This document shows, one piece after another, positions 50,820 to 60,703 of a stretch of DNA of 64,000 nucleotides. A program made the translations under genes and the position numbers. Position 1 is the stretch's first letter, and each line of letters opens with the position of its first letter. Below the pieces are notes generated by a model. It was not told where the DNA came from. It worked only from the letters and a program-made list of their open reading frames with translations, and made no database searches. Origin of the DNA: Tubulanus polymorphus (lineage: Eukaryota > Nemertea > Palaeonemertea > Tubulaniformes > Tubulanidae); contig NC_134028.1 in the NCBI RefSeq assembly GCF_964204645.1, positions 18,822,153 through 18,886,152 on the forward strand. Reading direction: 5' to 3'.

Positions 50820-53800
50820 CTGAAAAAGATCGAATTCCAAGAATCATGTGAATTCAGATATTTCAGAAAATATACATATATTTCAGTGTGCATAAGATAC
50901 TCAACAATTATGGTTTAAAGAAGGCTAAAAGATAAATTCTCTCTCATTTTCCCGAGCAACTTTCTTGCCAGTAAATTTGGTATTTTTGCGTCTAATGTTG
51001 ACTGCGGGTCGCAGAGAACCGCGTGAGGCGACGAATCACAGGGGCTGGCTCACATTAAAAAAGTTTGGTTTTCTCGCGCGAGAATTCAAAGCTTTTGGTT
51101 GACATATCAGTTTTTCGCGTGTGATTCAAAAGGTTTTGTTTTTCCGCGAGAGAAAACCAAAAAATGGGCCTATGTTAACCAATTCATTATCTAGCCTCTA
51201 GTCGTTCAGAAAAATTTTTCAAACCAAAGTATAGAATTTTCACGTGGGAAAACCAAACTTTTAGAATTCACGCGCGAGAAAACCAAAAATTTAGAATTCT
51301 CGCGCGAGAAAACCACAAGTTTTGAATTCTCGTGCGAGAAAACCAAAAGGGGCCAATGTGAAAATTGTCTACTGTTCCTCTAACCGTATACAGAAATTCT
51401 TTTTAGATGTCCCGAACCAGTCACCACAGAGCTGTAGCTTGGAGTAATTATTTCAAATGAGGGGCCTACTGCAAAACGATGATGTCAAATCCAGATACTA
51501 TTATTCTATAAACCCTGGATTTAACACATTATCACTTTCGCAGTACCTACAACCCATGATACTGACCCTTGTGCAACGGGTGGCTGTATATCCATTTTCC
51601 GGCTTGGCTTTTCCTACCACCCAATCAGCCAATCTTTTTTCGCCTAATCGTGTTCGCACGTTTTTGATTTGTCCTCTGTTGGGGAAACGTTGTCAAATAC
51701 TTTCTTACCTGTACAAATCTAGATATAATCCTGGTATCAAGCCTGTTGCCTTGTAAGCCTATATACTGTAAATGAGGTAATTTAGCCAGTTTAGGGAACA
51801 GTACGTGCACTGTATCATTGGTTATGCCTGTATATCCTAGCTCAACGCGGGTTATCCTGGCAGAGAAAAGACGAAACAATTATTAGATATCATGCATCTG
51901 CGAGTTCAATATACGATATTTACCCCAGCAATCTAGATAGAATCGAAACTCTTCTCATCAAGAATAGGCTATCATGTTACTTTACAAAAATAATGATTAA
52001 TTGCCAGACGTGCACATCGATTATGTTCCATGGCTTCAATGATTAAAAACAACATTTAGCAACTTAAACGCAAAACGGCACCAGACGAAACAGACGAGAT
52101 GAATTCTGATTTAAGTGTATATGATTTAAGTATAAGTGGTTATAAACGCACAGATTATTTTATGAAAATAACACCCAAGAAACAGGGACTATATGATGTA
52201 TGACACTACAATTGAAATATAGCCTATTTAGCATTGAACCGATGCTAAGAATGCTAGAGGGATGGATTGACTGGTGTACCATACGAAAAGCAAATTTCAA
52301 ATTCAAATTGAAATATATTTCACTAAAAACATTCAAAACAGCCAAAAAATGTCTCAATAATGTTTGCACGATTCCGTACAACAAGGCGTCGCCTGATTTT
52401 CTAAAAAAAGCAATCACGTAACGATACATTCGAATATTCGCAAAGAACTATTGAAATGAATAGGTTAGTCTACGTCAGATAAAAAAGTCATCCCCCTTTG
52501 GAGACTTTCACCTTAGTAAAGACCAACTGTCTGATTTCCGACGGCAGATGCAAAATAAGTTTCGAGATTCAACGAATATTTCATGGAATCACAATTAGAT
52601 CTACGCAGAACGTGATTAAATAGAATCATACAATCACGCAACCCCGGTTAGGAATGATTAAGACTTACGTATACAGGGAATAGGGAATGAAGAAACTAAT
52701 TTCTTTTTTAAATAATGTTCGGTCCCGTCAGAATACTGGCTCTCGTCAAAAGATTGATTCGTGAATATAGGAAATCGGAACAAATCCTGTCTAAGATATT
52801 TCAATGAACCGAAAAACTTACTGCCGTTTTGCCTCAGGGGCGAATTCAATAATGTTTTAGCATTTTTTCTAAATTATACAGTTTCAGTGGGTATTTTTAG
52901 TACATAAAGGATTATGATAAAATATGCCATCAGACGAAAAGATTTTTTCGGCTAACACCGACACGAACAGGTAACAAACTGTACTGAAATATTATGAAAA
53001 AAACCGCCAGCACGATGCAGATAATTTCATAGAGCATCAATGGACCAAAACCGTCGAACTCCTGCCCTACATCATGTTCGCAAATTTATCATTTTCATAT
53101 TCAAGTTCAATAGAAAGAAAGACTTAGAACTACCTTATTGCTGCAGTACAATTTGTACTGCAGGCTTTCAGTATACATTTTAACACTCCTTTTTACCAGT
53201 TTCTCTGGGAGAGAGCCCTGTTCACGGGCGTCGCGCCGGCAGCGCTCGCACTTTCGGCTTCGCATCCGATTAAAGGTTTTTTTTCAGAAATGCGCCCCCT
53301 TTCAAAATTCCTGGATCCACCCCTGCAGAACATAATAATAACGTCGCTAACAAACTTTACGCACGCTAATAAGTGAATCTAAATGATGGCTGAAACGAAG
53401 AAAGGTAACTATGCAAGTTATCAGACCAAATTATCGCGTGAATTGTAACAGACACGGTTATATCCAACGTTGTATATCATGTATTTTAAACACATTCAAA
53501 CTCCGTAGCACGTATCAAGGGGATTACAAATCAGCTGAAATGGTACATGTCAACAAGTCATCATTTTAGTTGTGGTTAGTGTATTAGAACAGAAAAACCC
53601 CGAAATGCTTCATCGTTTTAAAATCAAAGTTCAGACCTAAGTAAGATTGACCAAAATACCCCCGGCGGGACTCGAACCCGCAACCCCCGGCTTAGGAGGC
53701 CGATGCCATATCCATTAGGCTACGGAGGCACATGACCGATTATAGTGGAACCATGTATGTCTAATCGTTGATATATTAAGTGAAATTCTGTAAATAAGCA

Positions 53801-56800
53801 AGTTTTTAGGCCTATGGTGCTTTTTTGGCTTTAAAGTTGCATTCGGACATTAAATTTATGGCATGGTCACACTTCCTAACACTTTTTTGTTTCATCATCT
53901 TTATTCCTGAATAAAATTCAATATTACAGAAATAAACAAAAACGTGTATGTAAAAATATTTATCATTACAGCAGGCCTATACAATTCTAATACAACAGCA
54001 ATGATACCAACAAAAGCCGAAGCTTGAATACTGAAGGAATCTTAAGAAAAAAAAATAATGAATGATAAAAGGAAGAGTTACTTGATTAATATGGTTAATA
54101 CCCTTGTAATGAATATTTCTTTCATTGATTTTTTGAAAATTTTGAGATAAGCAGATGTGAATATGGGTGCGTTCACACGACGAAATTTAGACCGGTCTAA
54201 ATTTGGTCCGGTCCAATTTAGACCGGGCCAAGCGTTCACACGGGCAAAAATACCGTTCAAACGGTCTAGTTTAGACCGGTCTAATTTGGCACGGTCTAAA
54301 AGAGCGAACCAGGTCCGGTCCAAAATTTGTACCGGTCTAAATCTATATGTGTGGACAGAAACTGGTACCAGGTCCGGTCTAAATCGTAATTCTGAATCTC
54401 TGCGGTAGATGTCACGACCTCTGCGGTAGAGTGTGAGTCCAGTTTATTAAGTTGTAAATGCTTTAGTTACCGTTTATGTGATTATTTTTACTAAGTACTG
54501 TTTTTCCTCTCTATATTATGGAAATGTTTGAAGCATATTCGTATATGTCGTGATCATCATCCATTTTACTTCCGTGTTTTGAACCGTGTTTAAACGACAC
54601 TTGGAGTTTCGAGGTGATAGAGTAAAATCGAATTCACAAAAATGTCTAAACCTGACAGAGGATCGAATTGGTCAAATGAAGAATGTCATGCATGCTCTAT
54701 TTAGAATCTGGAAGCAAGACTTCATCCAGGCCCAGTTAACTATTTAGCAGACGGCGACAGCTTGTGGGCCCATACAAGCGATTGTATCAACGCGTGTCAA
54801 AACGCCGCGTGAACGCTCACCAAAATTTGGTCCGGTCTACATCTGGACCGGACCAGGTACGGACCCATTTAGACCGGTCTAACTAGTCGTCGTGTGAATG
54901 TTAGGATTTAAAGTACCCCTATGAACATTTGTAATCAAATATTATGCCGAGGTATCCACAATCGTTGACATCCTCATCCCTTTCATTTCCATCTATATGA
55001 AAGGTTACACGTAACATGGACAACGCAGCAGTAAGTTTTTGGCGCCCTCTTAAGACGTTACCGTACATAAATGAGAACCGTAAAAACTTTTCATAAGCCA
55101 CTACGAATGAGAGATGTTAAACAGTCACACAAAACGTCATCGAAACATGTCCATTGTAGTTTACAACCAGCAGTTAGAAGCAATTAACTCACTTTAATAC
55201 TGTAACCTTCGAGGCACTACACTCGTGCTGGTTCAAAGCAATAGTGTGCTGCAAACATGAAACAGCTGCTTCTTTCCTATCATTCCAATAGGCAGCAAAT
55301 TTGATAATGACCAATCATTACAATTAATATATAACCCATGGATTGACACCTAGTGAAAAGTTATAACATTTACTTAATGACAGCTGACATATTATGGGTG
55401 ATGCCTAACTTTAATATACGCCAGTCTTATAATCATATCCATGATAGTGACCATGGTGTCCCTGGACCCCTAGTTACATGAAAAATCAAAATACACAAAA
55501 CTCCATGTCACATTTTACCTACATGTATATATTACTACATTCTCCATTTTTCCACCAGGCGCCAATATTTACTAAGTAAGTTTTTCTCGTTCGGTTTATT
55601 GAGAAATCTTACAGAGGGTTTGTTACTTTTCAAGAATGGCATTCTATACCCAATTGATGTTTGACGAGACCCAGTATTCCGACGGGATTGAACAATTCCC
55701 ATAGAGGATGCAAAAATATAATTGGATTTCTTCAACTTATTCTCAATGGGTCGATTCTTCACTGACTAACGTATATGTTTAAATGTTCTACAGAAATTTG
55801 GCTTACTCTCGTTGAATGAAATCTTTCGCGCAAAAACCCGCAAAAACGAGCGCAGAAACGAACCTTCGTCTCTGCACCTGTTTCTGCGCGTTTTTGCGCG
55901 GCCATTTCTCTTTTTTGCGCCGCGTTTCTGCGTCCGTTTCGTTTCTGCGCGGTAATATTTCTGATTTTACCACGTGGTGCAGTCCAGGGGCAACGTTTTC
56001 TAAAGTTCGACAATTCATTCTAATCGTAGCCTACTAAAGAGCTCTTCCTTTCCCTTACTTTGACCAAGCTGGGCGTATCTGTTCCCGAAACCGAATGTTT
56101 CTGACTGTAAATTGAAAGATTGGTAAAGTAAGATTATTTTCAATTTTAGTAATTGTTAACTCAAACATTTCAACGTACTAGTTACCGCCTCGACGTCAAT
56201 AAGTAAGAATAAATTTCATTTGAATTTGTACATTTGCAAATGATACAATCAACTGGCTTTCATCAGAGAATCAATAAACCATCGATTTAAGGAAGTTTTA
56301 TTGAAAAAAAACCTAAAATCAATAAATGGGATACCAGCATGGCTACAGCGGCAAGCGATGATCTACTAGGATCGCTAGTGGCACTGGGTTACCGTGCTTA
56401 AGTTCCTGCTTCACTTCAATGAAATTCGAATCAACTTTTCTCATTAGTCAATCAATTGTTAGTGAGAAAGCTGATCTTGTATGTATTCGATAATTTTTTG
56501 TTAATTTTCGAATTTGGCCTCGGGACTGTATCACGTGGTAAAAACAGCAATGTTACCACGCAGAAACGAAACGGATGAAGAAACGAAGGCGCAAAAGGCG
56601 GGGCGCAAAAATGAGAAATGACCGCGAAAAAATGCGCAGAAACGGGCGCAAAACCGAAAGTTCGTTTCTGCGCTCATTTTTTGCGCGGTAAATTTCGTTT
56701 TTGCGCAGTGAGGAAACGGACGAAGAAACGGACGAAGAAAATTTCTCGTTTTTGCGCGGCGAAAAACGAGAAATGACCGCGCATAAACGCGCAGAAACGA

Positions 56801-59800
56801 AGGTTCGTTTCGGCGCTCGTTTTCGTAATACCGATATACAAAGATCAGCGCCCCTGGTGGATACTTACGATTGGTTTTCCTCTAGAAATTGTATCACTTT
56901 GTCCAAATTTATTTGTCTGAGGTATAAATCTACTCCTGATAAATCGATCTCTTCCACATCAGGGCCTTCGGGAAATTTACCTCGGATCTGAGGGGGTGTA
57001 ATGTGGGTAAGTAATTTAGAACATTGTACGGCCGCTTGGTGACGCCAGTCTTCGGGTTGGTCTGTAAGTAACGACTCTAAATTGAGCACCATATCTCTCC
57101 CAGATTGGTCCATAATAAAAGCAGCCGGCTCACTCGTCCCTGGTGATGAAGATGCCAAGCCAAACAACTGGAAAATGCAAAAATCGTGAATGTGCATTTG
57201 GCCTTTTATGCAATTTATCGAAACATCACATAGATTGTTCCAAAGCAGAATCTTCACGCGATAAGTCCCGAGATTTTTGTTGGCTTATAAATATACATTT
57301 ATGTTATTTCTATTGGAAATTAAGAAAAGCTGTGACCTTTTGTTACTAGGCCTAACGTAAAATATTGACGAATATTTGAACACAAAACAACCTCGGTCCA
57401 TTTATTTCTCGTTTTATTTACGGTGTATGTCAGAACCGTTATCTCTGCAGTAATGGATCCAAGCTACAACATTTCTATCATTAGCCGCGATCACACGAGC
57501 ATTTTTGTCCCGGGCCAAATTTGGCCCGTGCCAAATTTGGCACACTGTTCACACGGGTGCCAAATGGGCCCAAGCCTGATCCGTACCAATTTTGCCCGGG
57601 CGAAATCGTCTCCGTGTGATCAAGGCTTATGACTGGGAGTCTTGTATCAGATACGGTTGTCATTCTGATGATTGTAATACCGCGCAGTAACTGTCTTTTT
57701 CCGAAATGAACCCCATGACCGATGTGTGATTGGCAAACTATATGTACTATCCAGATTGTGCCTTGTCTACAACCACTGGCTAGAACGAACGGCATATTCT
57801 CTCTCTATGGTAGGGAAAATAACTCGATCACTGGTTACATTTCATTAGTTCTGTTAACAACCCTTGTAATACCGATAATGGTGAACGAGATAAGAGTATG
57901 ATGGTACGCAGACGTACAAAGTATATGATTAAGTCATCGTTGAGTGTGTACTATTGTACAACTGAATAAACCTCATTGTCTCTTGGCTCCATAATCGGTT
58001 AGTTAATTCATCGTATTACAGAGACCGGAGATGGACGTGAAATCTAATAGCCGAGTGACGAATTGATATAACAAAACATACAACAAAAGGAAACTTTGCA
58101 TCGATGTTAATTACGTGTACGGATATACGAACCAGACATATTTCGTAAGACGAATCGATTATCATTATTCGATGACATATGTCTATTATAACAGTCATAC
58201 TGTAAATATCAACGAGTGCACGAAGGAAGACCGTTCTTCCGTTGGAAACTCTCGATATAGACACCTATATGTGATATCTATAATCGATTCATGAACATTG
58301 ATCAGAAGAAATTCAGATTAAAGACGGCTGTCATGGAACTAGCGACTTCCTGATGACGTCTGAACGCGATTTCTATAGATTCGGTCATATTGAATGGCAT
58401 TCTGGAATAAAATCACCAAAAGTGACGTCAAAAATCGTGGGTAGTCGGTGTTAGCTTTTAGATACCCGTTGCGATCTAAAGCTGATCGAGGCACAGACCC
58501 GTATCGGGAGTGTTCCCACGCAGAGCAGCCATGTAGGCTAATCACGTCTCATAATACCCACGATTTATTGGACCCAAATCATGCAACTAATTTATAGACC
58601 AGAAAATTCCTGACCAACTGCTAATCAGTACCGAGTAAGAGAGATCGATATTTATTGATTGATCAGTTATTGGTGGTCAATAACATCATGGACTGTAAAA
58701 CGAATTTGGAGACCATGGTAACAGCTTACACTTATACTAATCAGCCTTGGTTTCTCACTTCCTATGGTATTCAACTCTTACACCCTGTCTTACACTACCG
58801 GTACCAGAATTACAATGCAATGATCTCAAGATCTTATCAAGATTATATAATCATATACTCTAATCGCTTCCAATAATCGCTTGCACATTCAAATGTTTCA
58901 GTTTTGCTTTCCTGCTATGTGGATGAGAAAAATTAACTAAGTTGTTCTCGGCTTAAACGACTTACGCAGTATTCAATTCACTATTCTATCATTTTGGAGA
59001 ATTGAAATATTGGGTCCGGACACATATAATTGGAAGTTGTCGGAGGACTTCTGCATTCTTTTTACCCTTTGACCCGCAGGCACCGCAGTATCCCGGAAGA
59101 ACTTGTTCCCATACTCTACAGTGGACCAATTTTCTCATAAGGTATGGGGATTAATGATCATGGAAGGAAAGATGATGGTCTATTGCCTTTAACTCTACCG
59201 TCTACAGTTTTCGACTGATCTTCTTTTGAATTAGGGCTGACGTTAGGGATGGAAGGAGGATGTGCTCTACTGTTTTTAACCTATTTAGGTTCCCTAGCTA
59301 TCTCAACAGCTAAATCCGTGTGTGAAATGTGTATTTTGGGCCTTAATCCCGCTCAACAGTCTATGTGGGCTGATCTTATAACTTTGTATTTGGGTTCGAG
59401 GAGGAAGGAATATTAGCCCTATGTTTTACTGATGTAGTTCATTCAAGTCCATATTTATGTGTAAGGCATTAGTGACATAGTTCCCGTTCTACAATGCATA
59501 TACGGTATTCTACAGTTTTACACTAACTTTTTTAAGTAGAGTCTATCATTTCTCCCGAACGGTATTGCTAGTGTAGCTTAAGTTTTTTCTTCGCGAAAGT
59601 AGTGATTTACTAGAGAGGTCCCGGTCCATGAAAGAGTTTTAATCTTTAAAAAGGTTAAAACAGTTTTGATTTGTATGGTTTCAGGCTTATCTATTGAAAA
59701 TTTAAACTAACCAATATCATTCGTGAAACTTGGCCCTGGCTCCGGCTAGGTTGTTGGGTGTTGGCTCCCATATAGGTAGACCTAAACAAGTACTTTGGAA

Positions 59801-60658
59801 TTCGGTATATGCTTGACAAATATTCGCTTGTGAAGTCAAACTTAAGTCAGAATGACAAAATTAGTAGTCCGGGATAAAGATCTCATTGAAGGTCACCCTT
59901 CGTCCGTACCGTATCGGTTATTTTGATCGCAAAGCAATCGATCTATCATCAATTTACAGCAGGCATTGGAAAGCGACGTCGATGTTCATATGTTTTATAT
60001 GTAGCCCCAGCCTAAACTGATTGATGTGTTTATTATCATTGTTTATCGGCGAGCAATATTGCTCGATATCGGTGTATCAGACTATCGATTTATGGTTAAA
60101 AAGACAGAGTCGTTCATCAATCAAATTCTATCTCATTCTCTGTCTGTTCTCACTGATATGATCTACTTGTAGCTGCCGAGCTGCATCCCAATATCAGAAT
60201 CTCAACTCCCCATTCTCTAATTCAATCATTCGCATCAATTGGTGCTTATATAAAGCTTATACGAATTCTATACAACCTGCGAGCCAGAAGGATAAGACGA
60301 CAGCGATATGGAGGAACCTTGCAGAACTCCGTGACCGGCTGCGATTAGATTCCGAATTGAACCACTCGTCAAGGTCTCTTGAGTTGGTATTCGAGTTGAT
60401 ATACAGCCGATATACGATAACAATCAACCAGTCGGATCATAGGCCTATGTATCTTTTTTATCAAAAGACTTATCTCACCTTTTTTAGTTCGTCGGTTTTA
60501 GCGATAGCGTCATCAATTGCATCTTCGGCGACCATACTATTTATCAAGTGTATTAACGAATGTCGAAGGTGGTAGGGCCAGATTTGACCATCAAATGTCG
60601 CACCATCCAAATCTTCTTCGGTTGGCCTGCGATTCTCCTTACTTTTACTTCCCCCCAT
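50619..60658 (-). CDS. LRRC75: Leucine-rich repeat protein, LRRC75A/B homologue
   Basis: Four exons (60479-60658, 56869-57167, 51709-51856, 50619-50819) join in phase to 828 nt, a 275-residue protein. Residues 1-12 (MGGSKSKENRRP) fit an N-myristoylation signal (Gly2, Ser6), as the N-termini of vertebrate LRRC75 proteins also start Met-Gly. Residues 13-60 are acidic and helical. A middle region (QPEDWRHQAAVQCSKLLTHI) matches the family's position of a QW.H motif. Leucine-rich repeats follow: VEEIDLSGVDLYLRQI (about 132-147), ITRVELGYTGITNDTV (161-176), LQYIGLQGNRLDTRII (190-205) and LRWVDLRNNHNIYTLP (about 221-236). Order and spacing agree with LRRC75A/B as I know the family. Its molecular role is poorly known. 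Introns 2 and 3 are packed with repeats and intron 2 also holds a tRNA gene. I chose ATG 60658 because the frame further upstream lacks an ATG. Confidence 0.88.
51050..51361. mobile_element. Palindrome-array MITE (TTCTCGCGCGAGAA type), LRRC75 intron 3
   Basis: The left end TCACATT...TTTGGTTTTCTCGCGCGAG and the inverted right end enclose at least five copies of a unit built on GAATTCTCGCGCGAGAAAAC, in both orientations. Each unit is itself palindromic. Confidence 0.7.
51709..51856 (-). CDS. LRRC75: LRRC75 homologue, exon 3 (leucine-rich repeats)
   Basis: This 148-nt exon has acceptor TTCTCTGCCAG and donor CAG|GTAAGA. It encodes ITRVELGYTGITNDTVHVLF, PKLAKLPHLQYIGLQGNRLD and TRIISRFVQ, two leucine-rich repeats. 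Confidence 0.9.
52708..52822 (-). repeat. Inverted repeat copy 1 (FDESQYSDG-like)
   Basis: The minus strand reads SKFF..LKYLRQDLFRFP and FDESQYSDGTE in one open frame. The plus strand at 55575-55704 carries a diverged copy. It is probably an interspersed repeat with a former coding piece; both copies lie in LRRC75 intron 2, so they are not LRRC75 exons. Confidence 0.5.
53141..53163. repeat. 23-bp palindrome
   Basis: CTGCAGTACAA and TTGTACTGCAG arms are separated by one base. It lies in LRRC75 intron 2; no function is inferred. Confidence 0.6.
53215..53325 (-). mobile_element. hAT-type element end fragment
   Basis: On the minus strand it begins CAGGGGTGGATCCAGG, then TTTTGAAAGGGGGCGCATT, the same terminal style as the element at 7954. 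The other end was not found. Confidence 0.5.
53657..53729 (-). tRNA. tRNA-Arg (anticodon CCT)
   Basis: This 73-nt minus-strand gene decodes AGG. The acceptor stem GCCTCCG/CGGGGGT pairs with a G.U at the end and a T.G inside. The D arm is TAGCCTAATGGATATGGCA, the anticodon loop CTCCTAA (CCT is the complement of 53694-53696) and the T loop GCGGG-TTCGAGT-CCCGC. The discriminator base is A, there is no intron, and TTTT follows as Pol III terminator at about 53653-53656. The A box (TAGCCTAATGG) and B box (GGTTCGAGTCC) are intact. It lies in intron 2 of the LRRC75 homologue, same strand. Confidence 0.95.
54171..54899. mobile_element. Palindrome-array MITE (TTTAGACCGGTCTAAA type)
   Basis: The ends GTTCACACGACGAA and ATTCACACGACGAC (read inward) are followed at both sides by the palindrome TTAGACCGGTCTAA. 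The left 230 bp hold many GGTCCGGTCC and GGTCTAAATTT units, repeated at the right end. The 400-bp centre is unique and non-coding. Confidence 0.75.
55575..55704 (+). repeat. Inverted repeat copy 2 (FDETQYSDG-like)
   Basis: The sequence is similar to the copy at 52708 over about 115 bp, including TTTGACGAGACCCAGTATTC. Its reading frame is broken: SKFFSFGLLRNL and FDETQYSDGIEQF lie in different frames. Confidence 0.5.
55827..56830. mobile_element. Foldback element of TTTGCGCGG/GCAGAAACG arrays (about 1 kb)
   Basis: The left arm (55827-56000) and right arm (about 56515-56830) are inverse copies. They start AAACGAGCGC-GAAACGAACC and run to the shared ACCACGTG...CAGTCC. Each arm is a dense array of TTTTTGCGCG and GCGCAGAAACG motifs. 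Open frames over it are artefacts. Confidence 0.75.
56869..57167 (-). CDS. LRRC75: LRRC75 homologue, exon 2
   Basis: This 299-nt exon has acceptor GCATTTTCCAG and donor AATC|GTAAGT. It begins LFGLASSSPGTSEP and ends QINLDKVIQFLEENQ. A foldback element ends only about 40 bp beyond the donor. Confidence 0.88.
57483..57628. mobile_element. Palindrome-array MITE (CCAAATTTGG type, 146 bp)
   Basis: The ends TAGCCGCGATCACACG and AAGCCTTGATCACACG (read inward) enclose GGGCCAAATTTGGCCC, then GTGCCAAATTTGGCAC and CCCGGGC units. It lies in LRRC75 intron 1. Confidence 0.75.
60479..60658 (-). CDS. LRRC75: LRRC75 homologue, exon 1
   Basis: This exon has 60 codons from ATG 60658 to donor AAG|GTGAGA. It encodes MGGSKSKENRRPTEEDLDGA, TFDGQIWPYHLRHSLIHLIN and SMVAEDAIDDAIAKTDELKK. 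Confidence 0.85.
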
Positions 60659-60703
60659 TCTTTGGCCAAAATGGGGCCGCCTTGGCACTTTATCGTCAAT
60701 CAA

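Noticed and set aside
52658-52849. 63-codon minus frame considered as an LRRC75 exon
   Set aside because: It is skipped by phase, and it is a copy of the same inverted repeat.
54078-54408. Open frames rich in DRS/GLN repeats on both strands
   Set aside because: They are translations of the GGTCTAAATTT palindrome array.
55535-55762. 75-codon minus frame considered as an LRRC75 exon
   Set aside because: Its acceptor phase does not fit exon 2, whereas 51856 fits perfectly, and the sequence is an interspersed repeat.
55759-56991. Arg/Glu-rich open frames near 55.8-57.0 kb
   Set aside because: They read through the TTTGCGCGG/GCAGAAACG arrays of the foldback element; the real coding sequence there is only LRRC75 exon 2 on the minus strand.
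59060-59144. Plus-strand exon-like stretch between CCCGCAG and AAG|GTATGG
   Set aside because: Two frames are equally open and no neighbouring exon was found.
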